20,665 nt of DNA from an uncultured Clostridia bacterium (GTDB taxonomy: Bacteria; Bacillota; Clostridia; TANB77; CAG-508): positions 1 through 20,665 of the forward strand of contig CAQIBN010000018.1 of the NCBI GenBank assembly GCA_948805675.1. Direction: 5' to 3'. A program made the position numbers and the translations under genes. Of this stretch, positions 1-7,025 are shown in pieces. The notes beneath the pieces are model-generated. The model was not told the origin of the DNA and did not search any database. It saw only the letters and a list, made by a program, of their open reading frames with translations. The number at the start of each line of letters is the position of its first letter. Positions within the stretch are counted from its first letter, which is position 1.

Positions 1-381
1 CTGATACTCAGTTGCAATGTGCCACTGTCTACCCTCAACTGGAGACATCTTTGATACTGTTTCAACCCACCAACTATAAGAATGTCTTACAGCTGGTCTC
101 TCACCCTTCTGAAAGACAACCATATGGTCGCCAGCCTCAGTTGGGTCATACCTTACTCTGTAGAAAGCTTCAAGCGAAGCTTCTTTTACTTCAGCAACAG
201 CTTCAATGAACATATTAATATCTTCGTTTGTTGACTTGAAGTTCAGAACTTCATTGAAGAATCCTTCTTCCTGCGGGTTGATTTTCACGAGTCTATTATC
301 TTCCAAAGTTGTGATATTATCTTCCAAAGTTGTGATTGTTGTAGTCTCTGCCTTTTTTTTGTAATTTCCGAATCCTATCAT
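1..381 (-). CDS. Unrecognised protein, N-terminal 127 codons (runs off left edge)
   Basis: An open frame begins at ATG 381-379, preceded by a strong AGGAGGT ribosome binding site at 394-388, and is still open at base 1. I do not recognise the family. The protein starts MIGFGNYKKK, then has a Thr-rich stretch with a tandem 7-residue repeat (ITTLEDN twice), then a soluble mixed acidic/aromatic region with the pair SWWVE; no signal peptide or membrane segment is seen. Codon use differs from the rest of the window: AAG, GAG, CAG, GGC and CCG codons are common and the gene is visibly less A+T-rich, which suggests transfer or a phage or plasmid origin. A CGG trinucleotide occurs at its fifth codon only across a boundary (TTC-GGA) and causes no frame change. 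Confident that it is coding; function unknown. Confidence 0.75.
   Translation of the reverse strand, partial: MIGFGNYKKKAETTTITTLEDNITTLEDNRLVKINPQEEGFFNEVLNFKSTNEDINMFIEAVAEVKEASLEAFYRVRYDPTEAGDHMVVFQKGERPAVRHSYSWWVETVSKMSPVEGRQWHIATEYQ
295..336 (-). repeat. Two tandem 21-bp direct repeats inside the left-edge gene
   Basis: Two perfect copies (295-315 and 316-336) lie in frame and duplicate the peptide ITTLEDN near the N-terminus. The in-frame length suggests recent slippage in a linker that tolerates change. Confidence 0.9.
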
Positions 382-406
382 ACTATTACCTCCTAAGTAA
401 TATGCT

Positions 407-430
407 CTGGAGGTTACGCTACCCCTCCAG
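407..430 (-). promoter_or_regulatory. Leader hairpin able to compete with the ribosome binding site
   Basis: In the leader of the left-edge gene, CTGGAGG (430-424) pairs perfectly with CCTCCAG (413-407) around a 10-base loop. The second arm contains ACCTCC (414-409), the exact complement of the downstream ribosome binding site GGAGGT (393-388). Two exclusive pairings are therefore possible, one of which would hide the binding site. The pairings are seen in the sequence; a regulatory role is inferred. Confidence 0.45.
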
Positions 431-491
431 AAAATTGTTTTTAACATTATTTTCTAAAGTTTAAGTAGCGTTATAACTTTATGATACTTTA

Positions 492-521
492 ATTATAGCA
501 CATTTTTTATATTAATTGCAA
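492..521 (-). promoter_or_regulatory. Sigma-70-type promoter of the left-edge gene
   Basis: The minus strand reads TTGCAA (521-516), an 18-base spacer, then a perfect TATAAT (497-492). This predicts a transcript start near 485 and a leader of about 100 bases containing the hairpin at 407-430. Confidence 0.6.
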
Positions 522-570
522 ATTTGACCCACCTTAGCAACTTGTCAACTTAACATTCTTTCCAAACTTA

Positions 571-772
571 CTATTTTCTAAAATTTTCCTTTATAAAATT
601 AATTCTTGTTGCTATATTTTCACGATAATGAATTACTGGTATGATATTGATTGTTTCATTATCTATAAAGTAGAATATTTTATGTTGTTTATATATATAT
701 TGTCTTACAATTTGTTATATTATGAAAATTTTTCAAATCTTGAATCGCTAGATTAGTCCAATTTATTACCAT
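571..772 (-). pseudogene. Decayed RelE/ParE-family toxin
   Basis: From ATG 772-770 the frame reads MVINWTNLAIQDLKNF, a typical start of a RelE/ParE-type toxin. It then passes directly to the family's C-terminal section (KIFYFIDN, then a VIHYRENI block), ending at TAG 573-571. Two lesions are visible. The central part expected in a toxin of roughly 90-100 residues is missing, and an AT-dinucleotide run around 690-700 is out of frame by one repeat unit, placing TAA in frame. The ribonuclease or gyrase-poisoning product is therefore probably not made. Its antitoxin relic lies at 2370-2588 on the same strand, beyond the IS110 element, so the pair was probably once one operon. The family call rests on remembered motif patterns. 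Confidence 0.6.
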
Positions 773-887
773 TTTTTATCTCGTATAATCAATTATATAG
801 AAATATTAATCTATCTAATTGATTAATCCCTTTCTTTTAAATTTTTGATATATTATACTTCACGATGTATAATATATACATAATACA

Positions 888-1084
888 CTGTGGATTTGTT
901 TCTCTATTTTTTTACAGCCATTTTATGGACTGGTTAGAGGAGACCCAAACCACAGATTTCTATTTTAATTGTTAATTAGTTAGTTAACACGTTAGCCTTT
1001 GTTAATGATGTTTTATTAGATTACGAGATTACATGAATAGCAATCCTTGTGGCAAACTTATCAGTGTATAAAAAACTAATTTTT
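888..1084 (+). ncRNA. Candidate IS110 bridge RNA in the left end
   Basis: IS110 elements of the IS621 type carry a bridge RNA upstream of the transposase, with internal loops that pair to target and donor DNA. Here CTGTGGATTTG (888-898) pairs with CAAACCACAG (946-955) as a basal stem with one bulge. An apical stem is formed by CAGCCAT (915-921) and ATGGACTG (925-932, one bulged A). Between them lie two arms, 899-914 and 933-945, in the place expected for guide arms. Ten bases of the 3' arm (935-944) are the reverse complement of the DNA just right of the element (2380-2389). A second, less clear structured segment follows at about 970-1060. The architecture is seen; the function is inferred from the family. 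The 3' end is a guess. Confidence 0.5.
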
Positions 1085-1099
1085 AGGAGGTGCATATAT

Positions 1100-2262
1100 T
1101 TGATATATTACGTCGGTATCGACATATCTAAATATAAACACGATTTCTGCATTATCTCAAATGTAGGTGAATTAATTGTAGAAAATTTATCTTTTCAAAA
1201 CAATAAAATAGGATTTCAATGCCTATTGGAACATTTGAAACCCTATAATAAATCTGATATCCGTATTGCTTTTGAGGCAACAGGACACTATTCTTTGAAT
1301 TTGGAACTGTTTCTTATTAATAATGGTTATACTTACATCAAAACTAATCCACTTATAATACACCAGTTTTAAAAGCTCGTAGCTTACGTAGGACTAAGAC
1401 TGATAAAGCTGATAGTTTAACTATAGCTAAATTCTTAATGTCTATTCCTTACCAACCAAATTCAGATTTATTATACAACATTTTTACATTAAAGTCACTA
1501 TGTAGAGCAAGAGAAAATTTAATTAAAGAAAGAAGTAAGTTTGCTGTTCTTTTAACAAATGAATTGGACAAGTCTTTTCCTGAGTTAAAGCCTTTCTTTA
1601 ACAATATGATTTCAACTACTCTATTATATATTTTAGAAAAATATACAAATACTAATCATATTGCTACAATGAAGGACTACGAGTCAATTCGTAAACTTTC
1701 TTGTGGTAAATTTACTTATGCTAAATTTGCTCAGTTAAAAGAACTTGCAAAAAATTCAGTTGGCTTTCATAATGAAAATACTGATTTACTTATTTCTACA
1801 TATGTCTCAATCTACAATGATTTTAATAATAAAATTGATCCAATAGAAAAACAAATTTCTACAATTGTCAAAGTACTTAATCCTAGAATGCTTACTATTC
1901 CAGGAATTGGAGAAACATCTGTTGTTACTATTTTATCTGAATATCGAGATATTAAAAATTTCTCTAATCCAAATAAAATGTTAGCTTTTGCTGGTTTAGA
2001 CCCTAGTATAAACCAGTCTGGTACATTAGAATATAATGGCAAAATGGTTAAACATGGTTCTGGTCATCTTAGATATGCTATTATGAACTCAGCAATGGCT
2101 ATTTTAAGATTTTCTCCTGAATTTTATGATTACTACCTTAAGAAACGTTCTGAAGGTAAATGTCATCGTGTTGCATTGTCTCATGTTTGTAAAAAACTAA
2201 TTAGAGTAATTTACTCACTTGAGAAAAATGATATTGATTTTGATCTGTCTTTATTAAAATAA
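1100..2262 (+). pseudogene. IS110-family transposase, one frameshift
   Basis: Translation probably starts at TTG 1100, nine bases after AGGAGG (1085-1090), giving LIYYVGIDIS. The N-terminal RuvC-like DEDD domain is seen (GIDISK; AFEATGHYS; TKTDKADS). The C-terminal Transposase_20 part has TIPGIGETSVVTILSEY, AFAGLDPS and the NQSG serine motif. Joining the two frames gives 387 residues, the normal family length. The break is at TTTTAAAA (1366-1373), where one T appears to be missing, so TAA follows HQF and the conserved LKAR block continues in the next frame. This lesion is of opposite sign to the CGG sites and lies in a homopolymer, so I read it as an ordinary mutation or a sequence error. Arginine is mostly CGT here. 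The terminator at 2286-2320 follows. Confidence 0.8.
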
Positions 2263-2285
2263 TATTTCTATTTTGATATTATTTG

Positions 2286-2320
2286 GACTTCAAAAAAATT
2301 TGTATTTTTGAGGTCTTTTT
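2286..2320 (+). terminator. Rho-independent terminator after the IS110 transposase
   Basis: GACTTCAAAAA (2286-2296) pairs with TTTTTGAGGTC (2305-2315, one G-T pair) around an 8-base loop, followed by TTTTT (2316-2320). Confidence 0.75.
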
Positions 2321-2369
2321 GGCGTGGGATAATTTCCAATTAAAATTTTTTTATAAAAAGGCTTGACTT

Positions 2370-2588
2370 TTAATAGTTAGTCTCCTCTATCAACTCTTCA
2401 GTTGTTAGACCTTCATTATTTTTAGCATCTTCTAAACCTTGTTCAATTTTTAATCTAATATATATATATATCTTCTATAATATCATCAAATGTAGTATTC
2501 CTCGAGCTCCAATTCTTGTCTTCTTTATTTCAAAATTCTTTTGCTCTCATCCTAAATCTTTGTCCGTTATTATAAATATTACGTTCAT
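2370..2588 (-). pseudogene. Decayed RelB/DinJ-like antitoxin
   Basis: A GGGAGGA ribosome binding site precedes ATG 2588-2586 and MNVIFIITDKDL, which resembles RelB/DinJ ribbon-helix-helix starts. The frame is then lost. A second frame carries MRAKEF, a TGA stop, and an antitoxin-like tail (NTTFDDIIED, then KIEQGLEDAKNNEG and LTTEELIEE). The last three codons before TAA 2372-2370 appear to come from the IS110 right end. Such acidic tails wrap the cognate toxin, here probably the relic at 571-772. With a frameshift, a stop and a foreign terminus this is not functional. The CGG near 2561 lies across a codon boundary. Confidence 0.5.
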
Positions 2589-2673
2589 TTTTATTCTTCC
2601 TCCCTATAAAATTACTTTTTTACTATTTAAACTACTTTCTAAGTCTTGTGTAGTATTAATCGCCACAATAATT

Positions 2674-3822
2674 TTATTCAATTATTCTTTTCTTCCTAGA
2701 AATTATATTTGTAATTATAATAAATGCAATAATAAATATTATAATAACACCAATATTAGTTATTACTGGTTTTAATGTATCAAAATTAAATACCTCTAAT
2801 TGTTTTAACATTTCATTTGTACTTATATAATAATAAGATGGTAATATATGTGCAATTTTAAGTACAGAATCTGGTAGCCATTCCATTGGCACAAAAGCAC
2901 CACATAAAAAGCTAGAACCTAATGCTACTACATTTATAATTCCATTAATTGCATTTTTATTTGTAACTAGATTTCCTATTAAAAAAGCTATTGTTAATGA
3001 ACAAATACTAAATATAAATGAATTTATAATATATAGCATACCATGTATAGTAAACATTATATTTCCAACTAATATGAAACTTAAAATTACATAACTAAGC
3101 CATAAACCTACTGCTACTAGACTACTAGATATAAGTAGTTTTCTATTTATTTTTTTATAATTCATACTACTAATAATTGTTCTTTTTTGTATATTTTCTT
3201 TTTTAAAGCTAGATAAAATTAAACATATTACATACACTAAGCCTGCTAAAATACTATAGTTTGTAAAATTGTAATAAAAACATGCTTTTGATAAATTATT
3301 TGTATCTAATTTTGAGCTAATTTCTATTTTAGTTTCTTTTGATAAAGTTTCATTTATTTTATTAATTAATTCTTCTTCTGATTTTGTATTTTTTACATAT
3401 GTATTTGCTATTTTAATATATCTTGAAAGTAACATTTCAGCATATGAAGCTGAATAATCTTTTGTACTTTTAATGTCTATTTTAGGATTATTTCCTTTTA
3501 AAAACTCTTCTCTATAATTTTTTGGTATGTATATAATATAATTTACATCTCTGTAAAATAATGCATCATTTATTTTTTCTTCATCATCTTCTATATTAAT
3601 TATATTACTATTATTTTTTATATAATCTATAAGATTTTTAGTTATTCCTTTTTCTTCATCTTTATTTATTACTAATACATCTGGTTTTTCTGCTACAAAA
3701 TTTGTATTATTCTCACTTGTTTGCATATTGAATCCACCAAAAAATATTAAAAATACTGTATACATAATTATTGGTATCTTACATTTATTTAATACTCTTA
3801 AAAACGTTTTAAATACTGTCAT
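2674..3822 (-). CDS. ABC-2-type exporter permease, second subunit
   Basis: The 382-residue protein begins with a cytoplasmic stub and a first membrane helix (about residues 15-30). A large Lys/Asn/Glu-rich outer loop follows (about 35-185), then five to six helices (about 190-375) and a KKRIIE tail. This is the ABC2_membrane_3 / YhgE-like arrangement of exporters for drugs, lipids or peptides. A conserved-looking NxxAINGIxN segment and SSFLCGAFVPMEWLP lie before the last helices, as in the family. It is the third gene of the operon: its ATG overlaps the 3' end of the first permease by 14 bases, so the two are translationally coupled. It contains no in-frame CGG and needs no frame change, unlike its two partners. 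The substrate cannot be told. Confidence 0.85.
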   Translation of the reverse strand: MTVFKTFLRVLNKCKIPIIMYTVFLIFFGGFNMQTSENNTNFVAEKPDVLVINKDEEKGITKNLIDYIKNNSNIINIEDDEEKINDALFYRDVNYIIYIPKNYREEFLKGNNPKIDIKSTKDYSASYAEMLLSRYIKIANTYVKNTKSEEELINKINETLSKETKIEISSKLDTNNLSKACFYYNFTNYSILAGLVYVICLILSSFKKENIQKRTIISSMNYKKINRKLLISSSLVAVGLWLSYVILSFILVGNIMFTIHGMLYIINSFIFSICSLTIAFLIGNLVTNKNAINGIINVVALGSSFLCGAFVPMEWLPDSVLKIAHILPSYYYISTNEMLKQLEVFNFDTLKPVITNIGVIIIFIIAFIIITNIISRKKRIIE

Positions 3823-4993
3823 ATTTTTGCCTCCTTAAACTGAAATACGAAATAGTAATCATAATAAGTGCAAAAATAAGTAAACTTGATATATTAAAGA
3901 AATATCTATCTAATGTATCATAATAATATAAAGAATAAAATCCATCTGTTATCATACTTGCAGGATTTAATTTATTTACAATAGGTATATTTTTATCTAC
4001 AATATATTTCATTGTAATTCCCATCATTCCAGATAAAAAACATCCGAAGCATTGTAATAGATATAACTATTCCAGTTTTTATATTATCATTTGCTTTTAA
4101 TATACTTCCAATTGCAATTCCAATTGATAAACCAGCCAATGCACCACATAATGCTAAAAGTATAACAAACATAAGATTATTTCCATAATCTACTTTTAAT
4201 ACAAAAATAGTATATGCAAATAAAATTGCAAGACCTATTAACTCAGTTATATAACTTGCTAAAACACTACTACATATTAGCTTAAACTTACTCACACACG
4301 AACTTGCTACCCTTTTTCCGTATAGAACTAATATTAGGTAAATTCTGATTAACTGCAACCATTCCAAGTATTCCACCATATAAACAAGCCATTGCTATTA
4401 AAGTATAAAATTCTATCATTGTATAGCTTAAATTATTATTTGATATATTTTCTAGTTTAACTTCTTGATTATTAGTTATTTCCAATATATTTTTGTATAA
4501 ATTTTCATAGTCTATATTATAATTTCCATTTGATATTTCTTTTTTTATTTTATCTTCTGCTATACTTTGTACTATTCCGTGCTGTTTGATTTATCTCTTC
4601 TGTTACTAGTTTTAAAATTGTTTCATTAATTCCACTTTTATTTACAGTTATTTTAGGGCTATTATCTACTAATATCATATAACCTACTATTTCATCTTTT
4701 TCTAGTAATTCTTTTGCAGATTGTTCTGTAACTAGTTTTAAGTTAAATAATCTATCTTTGTTATTTTCGTCACTTAAACTTCTAAATGCTTCTTTATATA
4801 TTTTGTTATTTTTAAATTCTTCATTTTCAATTATTGCTATATTTATAATGTCTAATTTTTCACTATTTTCAATATTCGAAAAAGCCATATAAAAAAATGT
4901 TCCTAATATTACTGGAAAGGCAAAAGTCCAAAATATTAGCATTTTATTTTTAAAGAGAGTAAAAAATGCATATTTAAAATTATGTATAAACAT
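3809..4993 (-). CDS. ABC-2-type exporter permease, first subunit (three CGG frameshift sites)
   Basis: Read with +1 shifts at 4576-4579, 4317-4320 and 4043-4046, the gene encodes 393 residues in exactly 394 codons. The ATG (4993-4991) overlaps the ATPase stop as TAATG. The protein has an N-terminal helix (TFAFPVILGTFFYMAF), a long outer loop ending at NQTA-G-IVQSIAED, then helices in the second half (ACLYGGILGMVAV, ITELIGLAILFAYTIFVL, VILLALCGALAGLSIGIAIGSI, ITML-G-CFLSGMMG, SSLLIFALIMITISYF) and a short basic tail. This is a standard ABC2_membrane layout. Read without shifts it would be four unrelated fragments. The stop (TAA 3811-3809) lies inside the next gene, as expected for a coupled permease pair. 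Substrate unknown; the ATPase points to export. Confidence 0.85.
4043..4046 (-). other. CGG frameshift site 1: CGGA after CTT (permease 1)
   Basis: Shifted reading gives ITML-G-CFLSGMMG and continues to the correct stop. Unshifted reading ends after 17 more codons. Confidence 0.8.
4317..4320 (-). other. CGG frameshift site 2: CGGA after ATA (permease 1)
   Basis: Shifted reading gives NISSI-G-KRVASS and leads into the membrane helices. Unshifted reading ends within about 10 codons. Confidence 0.78.
4576..4579 (-). other. CGG frameshift site 3: CGGA after GCA (permease 1)
   Basis: Shifted reading gives NQTA-G-IVQSIAED. Unshifted reading ends within about 10 codons. Confidence 0.78.
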
Positions 4994-5934
4994 TAGTCAC
5001 GTAATTCCTTTCCAGTTAATTCTAAAAATACATCATTTAATGTAGGTCTTTCTGAATATATTTTATTATATTTAATACTCTCTTTTTTTAAATAATCTAT
5101 AAATTCTACGAAATTATTTTTGCCTTTTTTATATGTAACTAATAATATGTTTCCATTATATGTTACTTCATCTACATTTTCTAAATTCTTTATTTTGTTA
5201 ATATATTCTTCTTGTAAGTTATTTGTTTCAACTGTAACCTTTTCTTCAATTTTAGCAAGTTCTTTTAATTTATCTGTTGTGCCTTCTGCTAAAATTTTAC
5301 CTTTATCTAAAATAATAACTCTATCACAAATAATTTCAACTTCTTCCATATAGTGTGTTGTATATAAAATTGTTGCTCCATTATCTCTTAATTTTTTTAT
5401 TCCATCTAATATATTGTTTCTACTTTGAGGGTCTACTGCTACTGTTGGCTCATCTAAAAATATTAATTTTGGCTTATGTGCTATTCCACATGCAATATTT
5501 AGTCTTCTTAAAAGTCCTCCAGATAACTGCTTTGGATAAAATTTTCTAAATTCATCTAAACCGAACTAGACTAATTGCTTCATCAATGTATTGTTTTCTT
5601 GTACATTTATCTTTAATATATAAGCCACAAAAATAGTCTATGTTTTGATATACTGTTAATTCATCAAATATTGCTATATCTTGAAATACCACTCCTATTT
5701 TACGTTTTATATCATAACTATCTGGTCCGCATTTTCTTACCAAAAATATTTATTTCTCCACTTTTATAATTTAATAATGATAATATACAATTAATTGTTG
5801 TGGATTTTCCACTTCCATTTGGCCCGAAGTAAACCTAAAATTTCTCCTTCATGAACTTCAAAAGATAAATTATCTATTGCTTTTAGATTTTTGTATTGTT
5901 TAGTTAGATTTTTAATCTCTATTATATTATTCAT
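4993..5934 (-). CDS. ABC exporter ATPase (three CGG frameshift sites)
   Basis: ATG 5934-5932 follows a GGGGG-rich ribosome binding site. With +1 shifts at 5823-5826, 5726-5729 and 5560-5563 the gene encodes 312 residues in exactly 313 codons: MNNIIEIKNLTKQY, Walker A LL-G-PNGSGKSTT (about 36-45), Q-loop VGVVFQD-like segment GVVFQDIAIFDE, signature QLSGGLLRRLNIACG, Walker B KLIFLDEPTVAVDP, H-loop YTTHYMEEVE, and the C-terminal extension found in CcmA/DrrA-like exporter ATPases. The first shift falls on the first Walker A glycine. The second and third fall at KKM-G-PDS and SLV-G-LDEF. Without shifts the product stops within about 12 codons of the first site. The gene leads the operon with both permeases; drug, antibiotic or lipid export is likely but unproved. 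Confidence 0.88.
5560..5563 (-). other. CGG frameshift site 4: CGGT after GTT (exporter ATPase)
   Basis: Shifted reading gives SLV-G-LDEF, the helical-domain segment before the ABC signature. Unshifted reading stops two codons later. Confidence 0.85.
5726..5729 (-). other. CGG frameshift site 5: CGGA after ATG (exporter ATPase)
   Basis: Shifted reading gives KKM-G-PDSYDIKRKIGVVFQ, joining Walker A to the Q-loop. Unshifted reading stops three codons after CGG. Confidence 0.85.
5823..5826 (-). other. CGG frameshift site 6: CGGG after CTT (exporter ATPase Walker A)
   Basis: Shifted reading gives LL-G-PNGSGKST with the first Walker A glycine. Unshifted reading destroys the P-loop and ends about 12 codons on. 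Confidence 0.9.
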
Positions 5935-5972
5935 GTTTTTCCCCCTTTTATTATTTGTTTATAACGTTTTTT

Positions 5973-5978
5973 ATTATA
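5973..5978 (-). promoter_or_regulatory. Likely -10 element of the ABC-2 exporter operon
   Basis: TATAAT is read on the minus strand about 40 bases upstream of the ATPase start. A weak TATACA lies 16 bases farther upstream as a possible -35. No clear operator or adjacent regulator gene is seen. Confidence 0.4.
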
Positions 5979-5984
5979 TCATAT

Positions 5985-6165
5985 TAGAAAATTTTGTATA
6001 TAATTAATTGTTATTTTTGTTAAGATTTATATTAAAAAATAGTTACTTTACTACACATAAATTTTTAAATATTTATTTAAGTACAAGTTTAAAATTTATA
6101 CCATAAAATACAATATTTTATAGACACTTATATGATAAAATTTTTAATTAAAACTCTCATATTAT
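5985..6165. other. A+T-rich intergenic stretch, no gene seen
   Basis: Between the exporter promoter and the terminator hairpin at 6170-6224 I see only very A+T-rich sequence with stops in every frame and no recognisable RNA. Confidence 0.5.
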
Positions 6166-6169
6166 ATAA

Positions 6170-6224
6170 AAAAAGTAGTTTAATAACTGTTATATTCATA
6201 AAAACATTATTATAACTACTTTTT
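6170..6224 (-). terminator. Hairpin terminator after the Rpn relic, T-runs on both sides
   Basis: AAAAAGTAGTT (6170-6180) pairs perfectly with AACTACTTTTT (6214-6224). TAATAA (6181-6186) then pairs with TTATTA (6207-6212) past one bulged base. On the minus strand it ends in a run of T and lies about 30 bases after the relic's stop. It could act in both directions. Confidence 0.6.
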
Positions 6225-6253
6225 ATCTATTATAGAAATTTGATTTTTTAATT

Positions 6254-6655
6254 TTATAAATTTTCAATTTCTTCTTTTGTTAACCCTGTTATTTCTATTA
6301 TTAAATTAATATCAATTTTCTTAGCTAACATCTTCTTAGCAGTCATTACTTTTTCTAATCTTATTCCATCTTTCTTCCCTTCTTCTATGCGTTTTTCTAT
6401 ACCTTCTCTTCTTGCTTTTGTCATCACTGCCATTTCATCTCTTATTGCTTTTTCTCTTAGCTGAGCTTATCTTATTGTCTCTTCATCACTGTGTTAAATA
6501 TTCAAGTTCTTCTTCCTCTGCTTTTTTTACATATTTGTTGTTAATCATTTTGATTTCCTCCAAATTTTCATTTTCGATAAATGTTAGCCACTCTTCTAAC
6601 TTACTTGATATTCTTTTACACTTTTCTCTAAACTTGGGTAATTGTATATAATAGC
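6254..6655 (-). pseudogene. Relic of Rpn-family PD-(D/E)XK nuclease/transposase (C-terminal part)
   Basis: The minus strand encodes the well-known tail of Rpn-type (PDDEXK transposase family) proteins: QLPKFREKCKRISSKLEEW, LTFIENENLEEIKMINNKYV, KKAEEEELEYLT, then SDEETIR, QLREKAIRDEMAVMTKAR, a charged EEGKKDG segment and the end LTKEEIENL, TAA 6256-6254. The N-terminal nuclease domain is absent. Two lesions remain: an extra C before the AGT codon at 6488-6491 and an in-frame TAA at 6469-6467. Family members I remember usually have glycine where this AGT stands (YL-S/T-G-DEE). The extra C may therefore be a former CGGT shift site whose first G mutated to A after the gene died. This last point is inference. 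Confidence 0.65.
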
Positions 6656-6764
6656 AAAGATTTTTAAAACATCAAAAACAATTACACTTCAAAACAAGAA
6701 AAGACAGGAAAAATTTGATAATCAAACAAAAAAAATCAAATCTGAAATCGGAAACAATGATTAA
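6642..6764 (+). pseudogene. Short coding relic, C-terminal end of an unknown protein
   Basis: An open stretch ends KKIKSEIGNND at TAA 6762-6764 and is followed directly by a good terminator. The composition looks coding (Lys/Gln/Asn-rich helix) but there is no start, and the upstream part overlaps the Rpn relic on the other strand. It is probably the 3' end of a lost gene or element. Weakly supported. Confidence 0.3.
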
Positions 6765-6791
6765 GCATTTTCCAAATTAATATTCTTTCCA

Positions 6792-6821
6792 AGAGGTGCC
6801 TTAAATAGGTCACCTCTTTTT
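6792..6821 (+). terminator. Rho-independent terminator
   Basis: AGAGGTG (6792-6798) pairs perfectly with CACCTCT (6811-6817), followed by T-residues to 6821. It lies just after the plus-strand coding relic ending at 6764. Confidence 0.75.
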
Positions 6822-6882
6822 ATATAATAAGAAAGTTCTAGTATAAAGTAAAATTTAATTAATAGTACTTTCCCATTATATA

Positions 6883-6906
6883 AAAAATATTGTACACAAT
6901 ATTTTT
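6883..6906. repeat. Perfect 11-bp inverted repeat in gene-poor DNA
   Basis: AAAAATATTGT (6883-6893) and its exact complement (6896-6906) are separated by two bases. It could be a protein-binding palindrome or a hairpin. The surrounding 6822-7020 has no convincing gene; a short open run around 6905-6955 may be another relic. Confidence 0.5.
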
Positions 6907-7025
6907 GAAAAATTGGCAGTCGAACAATTTAACACAGACTATAAAAAGATTAGGTAAGTATTAGATAAATTTGGTCTGCTATTGTTCATAAATCCAATAA
7001 TTATAATAAGAAAAAAGTTTTTTAT

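Larger units (their letters stand above)
840..2380 (+). mobile_element. IS110-family insertion sequence (approximate ends)
   Basis: The element consists of a structured non-coding left end, one DEDD/Ser-type transposase gene (1100-2262) and a short right end with a terminator. IS110 elements lack terminal inverted repeats, so the ends cannot be fixed by eye. The left end lies between the toxin relic and the hairpin at 888; the right end is probably near 2379, where antitoxin-like coding sequence begins on the minus strand. It sits between the two halves of a broken toxin-antitoxin locus. Confidence 0.7.

Noticed and set aside
5120..5549. Plus-strand open frames opposite the exporter ATPase
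   Set aside because: The hydrophobic composition is the mirror of the ATPase codons, and there are no start signals.
6412..6651. Plus-strand open frame opposite the Rpn relic
   Set aside because: It is a Leu/Ser-rich shadow of the minus-strand coding relic, with no ribosome binding site or recognisable domain.
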